Shown: positions 8,429 through 17,083 of the stretch, in pieces
Position numbering within the stretch: position 1 is the first letter of the stretch
How the letters are laid out: each line of letters begins with the position of its first letter
Assembly: GCA_005938025.2 (NCBI GenBank)
Contig: VCCI02000001.1
Span: 1,302,001 to 1,366,000, forward strand
DNA from: Inquilinus sp. KBS0705
GTDB taxonomy: Bacteria > Bacteroidota > Bacteroidia > Sphingobacteriales > Sphingobacteriaceae
Reading direction: 5' to 3'
Length of the DNA stretch: 64,000 nucleotides
Program-made: the position numbers and the translations under genes
Notes under the pieces: generated by a model
Database searches by the model: none
The model's input: only the letters and a program-made list of their open reading frames with translations
Told to the model about the DNA's origin: nothing

Positions 8429-10798
8429 TCACTCCGACCGCAAACTTTTAACAGGGTTAGCTAATGATGCTTTAACTGCCTGGTAACTAACAGTTGCCAG
8501 GGCAATTGCTATAGTAATAAAGCTGGCTGCAGTTACCATCCACCAGCTTAAGGTAATATGGTATTCAAATTTTTGCAGCCAATTGTTCATGCCCCATATA
8601 GATAAAGGCACGGCTATTACAATGGCTATGATAACCAGTTTCAAAAAGTCTTTTGATAGTAACGTGGTTAAATTTAATACCGTAGCGCCCAATACCTTGC
8701 GCACACCAATTTCTTTAACACGCTGCTCGGCCGCGTAGGCTGCTAAACCAAACAAACCAAGGCAGGATATAATGATGGCTAAACAACCAAACAAGTTTGC
8801 CAGTGTGGCTAATAACTTTTCATTTTGAAATTTTTGCCCAAAATCTTTATCAACAAAATTTATTGTTGGCGGGTAAAACGGGTTCACTCCTTTTAGGGCC
8901 TTGTTTACCGCATCTACATTGGCGGTAATGCTGCGGCCTTGTGATAAGCGCAAAACTAACACCGAACCGGAACCTGTATATTCTGATATCATTGGCCTTG
9001 TTTTTTCGTACGGCGAGCCCCAAACAAAATCTTTATAAACGCCGATAACGGTTAAGGGATTATTATCGCCCCATTTTATTATACTGCCAACAACATTTTT
9101 CACATTCATTACTTTGGCTGCCGTTTCGTTTATCATCACGGTTTTGCCGGCAGTATCAGCGGGGTTACCTGATGAAAATTCGCGGCCCTGTAATAGTCTT
9201 ACGCCTGCGGTTTTAGTAAAATCGTTGCCTGCATGCAGTATATCAAACAGTATTTGCTGATCGTCGCGCTTACCCGGCCAGTTTATACCCCATGTGTTAC
9301 TACCGCTTTGCGTAATACTTTGCGATAACATGGTTGCATTGGTAATTGCCCCCGAGGTTTTAAGCTGATTGATCAATACAGCGCTTTGTTTTAGCAAGTC
9401 GCCCTCTATGGGTATCTCAACCAGGTTGTTTTTTTCGAAGCCTATTGATTTATCCTGCACAAATTTTATTTGATAGTAAATGCAAATAGTGGCGGTAATT
9501 AAAAATATCGCGCACGAAAACTGCACCACCACCAATATTTTACGTAATGGCAATGCAGCGCCCCCGCCTTTAAACATGCCTTTTAACACCTTTATTGGCT
9601 CAAACGCCGATAGATAAAATGCCGGATAACTGCCTGCAAGTATACCTGTAAACAAACCGATACCCAATATACTTAACCATGCGTAAGTTTCGGTAAGTGG
9701 TAAAATTAGTTTAATGCCCAACAGATCGTTAAAGTAAGGCAAGGATACCACCACGATAATAACAGCTATAATAGTTGATACCAGCGATAATATTACCGAT
9801 TCGATGATGAACTGGCTGATAAGTGAAGCCCTGCCGGAGCCTATCGCTTTACGTATGCCCACTTCTTTTGCGCGTTCCTCAGATCTGGCAGTAGACAAGT
9901 TCATGAAGTTAACACAGGCGATAAGGAGTATACAAATGGCCAATGTAATAAACAGGTGTATCTGGTCTATCATACCGCCTGCGGGCTTGCCATCAACAAA
10001 GTTAGAGTACAGGTGCAGCTTAGCAAAAGGGTACAAAAACAATTGATTTTTATTACCATCATTATGCCTGCCTACCATGGTATTCATTATTTTATTGGCT
10101 TTTGCCAAGCCGGCCGAGCTTTTTAACTGCACAACTGTGCGCGCAAAGTTACTTCCCCATCCCGAATCTTTTGCCCATGCATTTGAATCTTCAAACATTA
10201 CCCATGGTAAAACAAATTCAAACTGAAATGTAGCATTTGCAGGCAAGTCAGCAATTACACCGGTAACAGTTAAGGGCAGTTGGTTATTGCGCTTAACTAT
10301 TTTGTTCATTGGGTCCTCGTTGCCAAATAGGGTTTTAGCCAGCTTTTGGGTAATTACAATTGAATTAGGCAGCTTTAAGGCGTTTGCAGCACTGCCCTTT
10401 ATAAAATGATACGAGAATATATTGAAGAAACCCTCATCGGCAAATAAGCCTGCTTTTTTAAAGCTATTGTCCTTATAGCTTAGTAAACCTTCGGCGGTAT
10501 AATCAATAACACGCACTGATTGTACCACATCGGGTACTTCGGTTTTAATGGTAGCTGCGGCCAACCTTGGTGTAGCAGCAAAGGTGTAAATTTTACCATC
10601 GCCGGGCTGGTTGTTTTCAACTAAGTATATGTTATCGATATTATCGAATTGCTTATCGTAATGTAAATGGTAATTCACATAAAGCAGCAAAAGCAGGCAA
10701 CTGGCCATTCCTAAAGCCAAACCACCTACATTTATCATCGAAAATCCTTTGTGCTTGGTGATATTGCGCCAGGCAATTTTTAAGTAATTCTTAAACAT
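8429..10798 (-). CDS. MacB/FtsX-type ABC transporter permease (double-length), array member 8
   Basis: 789 residues, starting MFKNYLKIAWRNI. Coupling motifs are KEVGIRKAIGS (N-half) and KEIGVRKVLGA (C-half); the tail is SLANPVKSLRSE. Before the second membrane block it has KLHLYSNFVDGKPAGGMID, the signature of a distinct subgroup shared with 17084-19438, 24494-26851 and 26866-29241. The periplasmic domain boundaries otherwise resemble the other members. It lies between the DUF4097-like gene (stop 10855, about 56 bp upstream) and permease 6009-8408 (20 bp downstream), inside the second transcription module. Confidence 0.95.
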   Translation of the reverse strand: MFKNYLKIAWRNITKHKGFSMINVGGLALGMASCLLLLLYVNYHLHYDKQFDNIDNIYLVENNQPGDGKIYTFAATPRLAAATIKTEVPDVVQSVRVIDYTAEGLLSYKDNSFKKAGLFADEGFFNIFSYHFIKGSAANALKLPNSIVITQKLAKTLFGNEDPMNKIVKRNNQLPLTVTGVIADLPANATFQFEFVLPWVMFEDSNAWAKDSGWGSNFARTVVQLKSSAGLAKANKIMNTMVGRHNDGNKNQLFLYPFAKLHLYSNFVDGKPAGGMIDQIHLFITLAICILLIACVNFMNLSTARSEERAKEVGIRKAIGSGRASLISQFIIESVILSLVSTIIAVIIVVVSLPYFNDLLGIKLILPLTETYAWLSILGIGLFTGILAGSYPAFYLSAFEPIKVLKGMFKGGGAALPLRKILVVVQFSCAIFLITATICIYYQIKFVQDKSIGFEKNNLVEIPIEGDLLKQSAVLINQLKTSGAITNATMLSQSITQSGSNTWGINWPGKRDDQQILFDILHAGNDFTKTAGVRLLQGREFSSGNPADTAGKTVMINETAAKVMNVKNVVGSIIKWGDNNPLTVIGVYKDFVWGSPYEKTRPMISEYTGSGSVLVLRLSQGRSITANVDAVNKALKGVNPFYPPTINFVDKDFGQKFQNEKLLATLANLFGCLAIIISCLGLFGLAAYAAEQRVKEIGVRKVLGATVLNLTTLLSKDFLKLVIIAIVIAVPLSIWGMNNWLQKFEYHITLSWWMVTAASFITIAIALATVSYQAVKASLANPVKSLRSE

Positions 10799-10854
10799 AT
10801 AGCAATAGTTATAATGTAAAAAAGGGTGGCTACTGCCACCCCATATAATGTATA

Positions 10855-11883
10855 TTACCTTGAGCTTACTGTAACCCGGCTATCGCCGCGTACCTCAACC
10901 GGTACACCACCACCGTTTAGTTTACCCACCACTTTATCTTTTTCTTTAGTGCCGTTAAACGATCCTGAGGTTGCCAGGTCAACACGGTCGCCGCGCAGGT
11001 CAAGGTCAACGCCCTTATCTGATGGTAATTGCAGATCGATATGGCCAGAGCTTGAGTCTAATTTTACATATTTGCCCAGGGCAAGCATTTCTACATGCAT
11101 GCTACCACCACTGGTTGAGGCATCTAAAGCACCTGATATGCCGTTAAGGTCAACACTGCCACCTGATGTGCCTGTTATTAGCTCGCCGCTGATGTTGCTG
11201 CCATGTATACTGCCGCCACTTGTAGTAGCGTTGATATAACCTTTAAGGTCGCTAAGGTTTAACGAGCCGCCTGATGTGGTTAACCTGATGTTGCCTTCGC
11301 AGCTGCGTGCTGTAACGCTGCCACCGCTGGTTGTTAATTCAATATCCTTTTTAGAATAAGAAACGTTTACACTACCGCCGCTGGTCGATCCTTTAATTAC
11401 ACCGGTAATACGGTTTACGTTTAAGCTGCCACCGCTGGTGCTAAAGTTTTGGTCGGCATTTAAATTATCTATGCTGATGCTGCCACCGCTGGTATTTAAA
11501 TTGGTTGCGGTTTGCTTATTCACGTAAACTTTAAAGCCGATACTTAATGATCTTCTCCAGTTGATACCGTTGCGCCTGTTTTTTGCAGTAGCATGCAGTT
11601 CACCGTCGTGCACGTCAATATCCAGAATATAGTCTTCTTCTAAACGTTTCTTAATTTCGTCTTTGCTTAGGTCGTTGTTGCCGTTGTTGCCGGTTACATA
11701 AACTTCTATTCGGGCCGGCTGGCCATCGGCACCGCTAACAGCAATACTGCCGCCGCTGGTTTTTACAAATACATTTTTTATACCATCATTAGCTAATGAT
11801 TTGGTAAAATAAGGTGTGCGCTCCTGTGCCAAAGCTGCATAGCTTTGCGAAGCGATCAATAATAAGAATAGATACTTTTTCAT
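10855..11883 (-). CDS. Secreted DUF4097-like repeat protein
   Basis: 342 residues from ATG at 11883. This start gives a clean signal peptide MKKYLFLLLIASQSYAALAQ; an in-frame ATG at 11934 would spoil it. The centre consists of units beginning TSGGS. Seven consecutive units are exactly 18 residues long, and partly conserved units flank them, nine TSGGS in all. This is what one expects of a beta-solenoid with one rung per unit, as in DUF4097/putative adhesin families. No catalytic motif is seen. It is exported to the periplasm or outer surface, with no lipobox. It sits between permeases 11997-14393 and 8429-10798, so its product may act with that part of the export array; the partner is unknown. 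Confidence 0.8.
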   Translation of the reverse strand: MKKYLFLLLIASQSYAALAQERTPYFTKSLANDGIKNVFVKTSGGSIAVSGADGQPARIEVYVTGNNGNNDLSKDEIKKRLEEDYILDIDVHDGELHATAKNRRNGINWRRSLSIGFKVYVNKQTATNLNTSGGSISIDNLNADQNFSTSGGSLNVNRITGVIKGSTSGGSVNVSYSKKDIELTTSGGSVTARSCEGNIRLTTSGGSLNLSDLKGYINATTSGGSIHGSNISGELITGTSGGSVDLNGISGALDASTSGGSMHVEMLALGKYVKLDSSSGHIDLQLPSDKGVDLDLRGDRVDLATSGSFNGTKEKDKVVGKLNGGGVPVEVRGDSRVTVSSR

Positions 11884-11956
11884 AATGGGTTTAGTGTTTT
11901 TTATAAGACTGCCTTTTAGCAGAATTAGTTGCATGTATATTTAATTATTTACCTAA

Positions 11957-11978
11957 GTACACCCAAGTATTTGTGTAC
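11957..11978. promoter_or_regulatory. Palindrome upstream of the DUF4097-like gene
   Basis: GTACAC and GTGTAC arms separated by 10 bases, in the 113-bp gap between permease 7 (stop 11997) and the gene starting at 11883. It could be an operator or a weak hairpin. There is no T-run, so a terminator is less likely. Confidence 0.3.
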
Positions 11979-11996
11979 CCCTATTATATCGTAGTT

Positions 11997-14393
11997 TTAT
12001 TCGCTTCTTAAGCTTTTAACCGGGTTAGTTAATGCTGCTTTAATAGATTGAAAGCTTACAGTGATTAAAGCTATTAAAGCGGCACCGCCGCCGGCCAACA
12101 CAAATACCCACCACGCAATGTTTATTTTATACTCAAAATCCTGCAGCCATACATTCATAGCGTACCAGGCTATGGGGCATGCAATTATGGTAGCTATTAT
12201 AACCAATCGCATTAAGTCTGTTGATAAAAGGCTTACAATACTTGCCACACTTGCACCCAATACTTTGCGAATACCTATCTCTTTCACGCGCTGTTCGGCA
12301 GTAAAGGTTACCAGGCCAAACAAGCCTAAGCAAGCTATACTAATAGCCAGTATGGTAAATATCAACAGTATGGTACCCTGGCGTTGCTCGGTTTGGTATT
12401 GTGCGGCAAAGTTCTGATCAAGAAAATGGAACTCGGCCTTGTTTTCATTATCGAAATTGGTGTAAACTTTACTTATAAAGTTAAGTGAGGCTTGTATATT
12501 ATTTTTACCTACGCGCACATACAGGTTATCTTTATCGCGGTCCTGGCCAGGCATGCTTAGCACCATTGGTGCAATTTTATGCTGTAACGAGTAGGTGTTA
12601 AAGTCCTTCACAACACCTACTATGGTTTGTTGTATAACCTTGCCCTGTTGGTCTACCCCTGTGCGCACTACCCTGCCAACCGGGTTTTTCCAACCCAATT
12701 CATTTACCAAAGTTTGGTTAACAATTATAGCATCCTTTACATCACTGATGTTAGAGACTAAGAAGTTACGCCCTGCTGCCATCTTTATTTGCAGAGTGGG
12801 TATAAAATCAGCGTCTATCTGCAGGTTTTGAACGATCTTCGATTCGGAAGTTGCTTTACCATCGGGGCCAAGATTAAAATCCCCGCCTCCTATATTATTG
12901 TTGCCTATGGGGTTACCTGCTATACCTACTGCTTCTATATTCGGGTTTTGCAGTAATTGTTGTTTTAATCCATCTATTTTGCTGCGTACACCCTGGCTTA
13001 AGTGAAATGTAAGCGTTTGTGCCTTGTTAAAGCCCAAGTCTTTTTTCATCACAAAGCTAAGCTGCTGATAAATAACACACGACCCGGCTATCATCACGAT
13101 AGTAATAACAAACTGAAATACCACCAGCGATTTCCTGAACAATATAGTGGAGAATTGGCTGCCCAACTGTCCCTTCATTGCAGGGATGGTTTTAAATCCG
13201 GATAAAAATAATGCAGGATAAACACCGCTTAAAATGCCCGCGAAAAACGAGAAGCCAATGAATATTGTAACAGTTTTGGCCATGCCAAACTGTAGCAATA
13301 TTAAGTTTTTACCTGCTAAGTTATTAAAGTAGGGTAATGCAAACTGAATGATAACCGCTGCCAGCACAGTTGCAATAAAAGTAAGTAACACCGATTCGGC
13401 AAAAAACATGAACATTAGCTGCGTCCTGTCAGATCCGATCACTTTACGTACCCCTATTTCTTTTACCCTGATAGATGAACGGGCAGTGGTTAAGTTTACA
13501 TAGTTGATAACCGCGATAAGTAATATCAAAATGGCGGTAATGCTAAATACGTACATGTAGGTGATATTTCCATTAGACCCTAACTCATAGCTTAGGTTAG
13601 ACCGTAAGTGGATATCGGTAAGCGGCTGCAGTTCCATCTTGAAACTCATGGAACCCATACCTGCTTTAAGGTGCTTACTAAAAAAGCTGTCTGATGCAGC
13701 CTCTATCGTTTTATAATCGTCGTGGTTTTTTAAAAGCAGGTAGGTGTATATGCCTGAGTTACCCCAATTCGCTTCATTCGCTGTAAAATCCGCAGGGAAT
13801 GATCTTAAGGCTTTAAAACTAAAGTGCGAGTTTACCGGTATATTAGCTATTACACCGGTAACCGTGGTTGGGGTGTTATCAATAGTAATGGTTTTATTAT
13901 AAGCGGTTTCTGCGTTGCCAAACAGGGTTGTGGCTAAATCAGCCGTTAAAACTATTGTGTTTGGCTTGGTGAGGGCATTTTGTGCGTCGCCATATAAAAA
14001 CTGGTAGCTAAATATATTAAATATGCTGTTATCGGTTATCAGCATACCACCTTCGTTTATTTGCTTTTCACCAACGGTTATTTTGCCGCCGCCTTCCGCA
14101 TCAATACGTGCAGCTTCCTGCACCTGCGGAAACTCGGCTTTTAGCGTTGGGGCAAATGGTGGCGAGGTAACAGCAATATCAAACTTACCGCCGTTCCACT
14201 GGCCATGTTGTACTACTCTAAATATATTATCAGCTTTAGTATTAAAACGGTCAAAACTCCATTCGTCGGTAACGTACAATGTTATCAGCCAAAAAGTTGC
14301 TATACCTACCGCAAGGCCAAATATATTGATAAAAGAAAACGCCTTGTGCTTTTGCAGGTTTCGCCAGGCTATTTTAAAATAGTTCTTTATCAT
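11997..14393 (-). CDS. MacB/FtsX-type ABC transporter permease (double-length), array member 7
   Basis: 798 residues from ATG at 14393 (MIKNYFKIAWRNL). An upstream in-frame ATG at 14417 adds eight residues that the sisters lack. Coupling motifs are KEIGVRKVIGS and KEIGIRKVLGA; the tail is ALTNPVKSLRSE. It carries PLTDIHLRSN before the second membrane block. It leads the second module: a -24-like element with a perfect TGGCAC is at 14417-14432 and the conserved block at 14484-14527. The next genes are the DUF4097-like protein and two further permeases. The frame is intact. Confidence 0.95.
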   Translation of the reverse strand: MIKNYFKIAWRNLQKHKAFSFINIFGLAVGIATFWLITLYVTDEWSFDRFNTKADNIFRVVQHGQWNGGKFDIAVTSPPFAPTLKAEFPQVQEAARIDAEGGGKITVGEKQINEGGMLITDNSIFNIFSYQFLYGDAQNALTKPNTIVLTADLATTLFGNAETAYNKTITIDNTPTTVTGVIANIPVNSHFSFKALRSFPADFTANEANWGNSGIYTYLLLKNHDDYKTIEAASDSFFSKHLKAGMGSMSFKMELQPLTDIHLRSNLSYELGSNGNITYMYVFSITAILILLIAVINYVNLTTARSSIRVKEIGVRKVIGSDRTQLMFMFFAESVLLTFIATVLAAVIIQFALPYFNNLAGKNLILLQFGMAKTVTIFIGFSFFAGILSGVYPALFLSGFKTIPAMKGQLGSQFSTILFRKSLVVFQFVITIVMIAGSCVIYQQLSFVMKKDLGFNKAQTLTFHLSQGVRSKIDGLKQQLLQNPNIEAVGIAGNPIGNNNIGGGDFNLGPDGKATSESKIVQNLQIDADFIPTLQIKMAAGRNFLVSNISDVKDAIIVNQTLVNELGWKNPVGRVVRTGVDQQGKVIQQTIVGVVKDFNTYSLQHKIAPMVLSMPGQDRDKDNLYVRVGKNNIQASLNFISKVYTNFDNENKAEFHFLDQNFAAQYQTEQRQGTILLIFTILAISIACLGLFGLVTFTAEQRVKEIGIRKVLGASVASIVSLLSTDLMRLVIIATIIACPIAWYAMNVWLQDFEYKINIAWWVFVLAGGGAALIALITVSFQSIKAALTNPVKSLRSE

Positions 14394-14416
14394 AACAATG
14401 TTGTTTATAACTAACA

Positions 14417-14432
14417 CTTAAATCCAGTGCCA
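14417..14432 (-). promoter_or_regulatory. -24-like (sigma-54-type) promoter element, copy 3
   Basis: The minus strand reads TGGCACTGGATTTAAG, with a perfect TGGCAC -24 box and a TT at the -12 side. It is 52 bp downstream of the conserved block at 14484-14527. The predicted transcript would start about 14 bases before ATG at 14393. Confidence 0.55.
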
Positions 14433-14483
14433 ATTTAATAAATAACTTATTATCAGCTACTTAGTATTATAAACTATTTTATT

Positions 14484-14527
14484 ATACGTACGCAAGCGTA
14501 ACAGTGCATGTTCGGTTATGATACAGT
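14484..14527 (-). promoter_or_regulatory. Conserved upstream activating block, copy 3
   Basis: Contains the palindrome ACGCAAGCGT at 14490, GTAACAGTG at 14498 and TGTTCGGTTATGATACA at 14509 on the plus strand. It is the most regular of the four copies: GTAACAGTG and GATACAGTG form a direct repeat with a 22-bp step. Confidence 0.75.
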
Positions 14528-14545
14528 GGTTTAAGTATAAAGTCG

Positions 14546-14591
14546 AAAGTCTGTAGCCTAAAGTTAAATAATACTTAAGACTACAGACTAT
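14546..14591. repeat. Heptad-type inverted repeat between modules 1 and 2
   Basis: Arms 14546-14564 and 14573-14591 match at 16 of 19 positions with an 8-base loop. The sequence reads in 7-base units (AAAGTCT-GTAGCCT-AAAGTTA). It lies between the stop of the permease at 14603 and the conserved block at 14484-14527, and would end the first module's transcript. Confidence 0.65.
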
Positions 14592-14602
14592 AGCGATAAA
14601 AA

Positions 14603-17008
14603 CTACTCGGACCTCAAGCTTTTTACCGGGTTAGCAACAGCAGCTCTAATTGCCTGGAAACTTACGGTTATAAAGGCTATAAGCACTGCTATTATACCCG
14701 CCAGAATAAACATCCACCAGGATATATTGATGCGGTATACAAAGTTTTCCAGCCATTTATTCATTAGCCACCAGGCCAATGGCGAAGCTATAATAAGGGC
14801 TACCAGCACCAATACCACAAAATCTTTTGATAGTAGCGATACTATGCCCGACACCGTTGCGCCTAATACTTTACGGATGCCTATTTCTTTGCCCCTTTGT
14901 TCTGCTGTAAATGCTGCCAAACCAAATAGACCTAAGCAAGATATAATAACCGCTATTACAGCAAAAACTGACATCAGGCCTGATGTTTTGGCATCGTTGC
15001 GGTATAGTTTATCAAACTCCTGATCAAGAAACGTATATTCAAAAGGCTCACCGGGGAAATTGCTTGCCCAAATCTTTTCTGCCTTGCTTAAGGTTTCCGC
15101 TTGTTTACCGGCTGCCACACCTATAAGGAAGGTGGATACATAATCTTCATGGTTTTTTAACACAACAGGCCCTATTTTAGCATGAAATGATTGATAGTTA
15201 AAGTCTTTTACCACACCTATCACGTGCCCGGTATCGCCTTGCGAAATAAAACGTTGCCCAACGTAGGGTTTATGCAAGCCTAACTCCAAAACAGCGGTTT
15301 CGTTTAATATGGCATTATGTGCATCGGCCTGGCTGCCGGGCGTAAACCACCTGCCTGCCACCATCTTTAGCTTTACAATTTTGTTATAATCGGGGTCTAC
15401 ATTAAAATAAGATATAGCAGGGTCAAATCCTTTAGCCTTGCCATCCCAGTCGGCACCACCCGATGAAAAGCTACTATTATCTTGTATAGAGTGCGTACCA
15501 ATAACAGAAACATTGTTTATGCCCGACTCCTGTAACAAAGATTGTTTAATACTTTTACTTAATGCGCTCCTTTGCTGGTCGTTATACTTATAAAAGGCTT
15601 TAAAAGGCATCGAGAATGACATTACCTGCGCCCGGTTATAACCCGGATTTTGCGATCGTATGAAATTCATTTGCCTGTAAATGGTAATTACGCCAATGAT
15701 GAGGAATATAGAAAACGTGAACTGAATTACCACCAGGCCTTTACGTAACGAGCTGTCTTTCATGCGCAATACGCTTGCCCCCCTAAAAGAATTTATAGGT
15801 TTAAAGGATGATAATAGCAGCGCCGGGTAGATGCTGTTTAATATAACTGCAGTAAATAATGTACCTAACAGTATCATCCACAAGTATACCGAGCTTAGCG
15901 ACAGGCTGAAATTACGTTCGGTAAATTCGTTAAATACAGGCATGCAGATGGATATTATGATTACCGTAAGTACCAGCGATAGCAAACTTACCAGGCCCGA
16001 TTCGGCTATAAATTGCATAAACAACTGGCTTCTGCCTGCACCTACTATCTTTTTGATACTTACCTCTTTAGCCCGTAAACTGGCACGTGCCGTAGTTAAG
16101 TTAACATAATTTATACAAGCTATCAACAGCAATAAAATGCCCAACACTACAAATATATAGGTCACTTTTTTATCGCCATGCGTAATAGATGAATTTTGAA
16201 GGTCATTTTCGAAGTGTATACCGGTTAAGGGCATAAGGCCGATCTTAAGGTTATCCTGATCGCGGTTTTTACGCATGATATCCTTCAATTTAGCCGCAAC
16301 CTTCTTACTATCAGCACCATCGCGCAACTTTAAAAATGTAAGGTAACTAAAGTTGCCCCAGCTCATGTCGTTACGTTTTTCGTTGGCTCTGCTTTGGCGG
16401 GCAGCTATGGGTATCAGCACATCAAACACAAAGCTGGAGTTGGCCGGCCTGTCTTTGATCACGGCTTGTACCTGGTAGTTTATCGAGTCTATTTTGATGA
16501 ATTTACCTACGGCATCCTGGTTTTTAAAGTACTTTTTGGCCTTGCTTTCTGTAAATATAATGCTGAACGGGTTTTGATTAAACGCTGTAACATTACCGCT
16601 AACCACCTCATTTTTAAATACTTTAAACCACCCCGCATCTACATAAGCGCACTTCTTTTCGGGAAAAAAATCGCCTTTAATGTTAAAATACATGGGCGCA
16701 TAAGTCATTGGTAATATGCGCGTTATATCCTCTATTTCGGGTATTTGTTTCTTACCTTCCTCGCCTAACCTGTAGGGCGATGACTCCCATACCCAGGTAC
16801 TTGTTTTATCAATGGCCAGGTAGCTCTTTATACGGTAAATACTGGCACTATCTTTCTCGTCCTTATCAAAATTGAACTCGTTTTGCACCCAAATAAATAT
16901 GAGTACAGCTGCTGCCATTCCAACCGAAAGGCCGGCAATATTAATAATGCTGGTAGCCTTGTGGATTTGCATATTACGCAGGGCGATTTTTAAATAATTC
17001 TTAATCAT
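14603..17008 (-). CDS. MacB/FtsX-type ABC transporter permease (double-length), array member 6
   Basis: 801 residues, starting MIKNYLKIALRNM. The N-terminal coupling motif is unusual, KEVSIKKIVGAGRSQL, closest to KEVSMRKIIGAGKFQL of member 21977-24364; both continue with LFMQF. These two also share SSxYPALLLSSF-type loops, so they look like a sister pair. The C-terminal motif is KEIGIRKVLGA and the tail AVANPVKSLRSE. The segment before the second membrane block is GIHFENDLQN, more diverged than in the others. It is the last gene of the long first module, followed by an inverted repeat at 14546-14591. Confidence 0.95.
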   Translation of the reverse strand: MIKNYLKIALRNMQIHKATSIINIAGLSVGMAAAVLIFIWVQNEFNFDKDEKDSASIYRIKSYLAIDKTSTWVWESSPYRLGEEGKKQIPEIEDITRILPMTYAPMYFNIKGDFFPEKKCAYVDAGWFKVFKNEVVSGNVTAFNQNPFSIIFTESKAKKYFKNQDAVGKFIKIDSINYQVQAVIKDRPANSSFVFDVLIPIAARQSRANEKRNDMSWGNFSYLTFLKLRDGADSKKVAAKLKDIMRKNRDQDNLKIGLMPLTGIHFENDLQNSSITHGDKKVTYIFVVLGILLLLIACINYVNLTTARASLRAKEVSIKKIVGAGRSQLFMQFIAESGLVSLLSLVLTVIIISICMPVFNEFTERNFSLSLSSVYLWMILLGTLFTAVILNSIYPALLLSSFKPINSFRGASVLRMKDSSLRKGLVVIQFTFSIFLIIGVITIYRQMNFIRSQNPGYNRAQVMSFSMPFKAFYKYNDQQRSALSKSIKQSLLQESGINNVSVIGTHSIQDNSSFSSGGADWDGKAKGFDPAISYFNVDPDYNKIVKLKMVAGRWFTPGSQADAHNAILNETAVLELGLHKPYVGQRFISQGDTGHVIGVVKDFNYQSFHAKIGPVVLKNHEDYVSTFLIGVAAGKQAETLSKAEKIWASNFPGEPFEYTFLDQEFDKLYRNDAKTSGLMSVFAVIAVIISCLGLFGLAAFTAEQRGKEIGIRKVLGATVSGIVSLLSKDFVVLVLVALIIASPLAWWLMNKWLENFVYRINISWWMFILAGIIAVLIAFITVSFQAIRAAVANPVKSLRSE

Positions 17009-17083
17009 GCGGAAAGATTTTGCGTTTTATTTGTCACTGTAGCTTACCTAATAAAAAAATTACGGCACATAAAAAAAGCGTTT

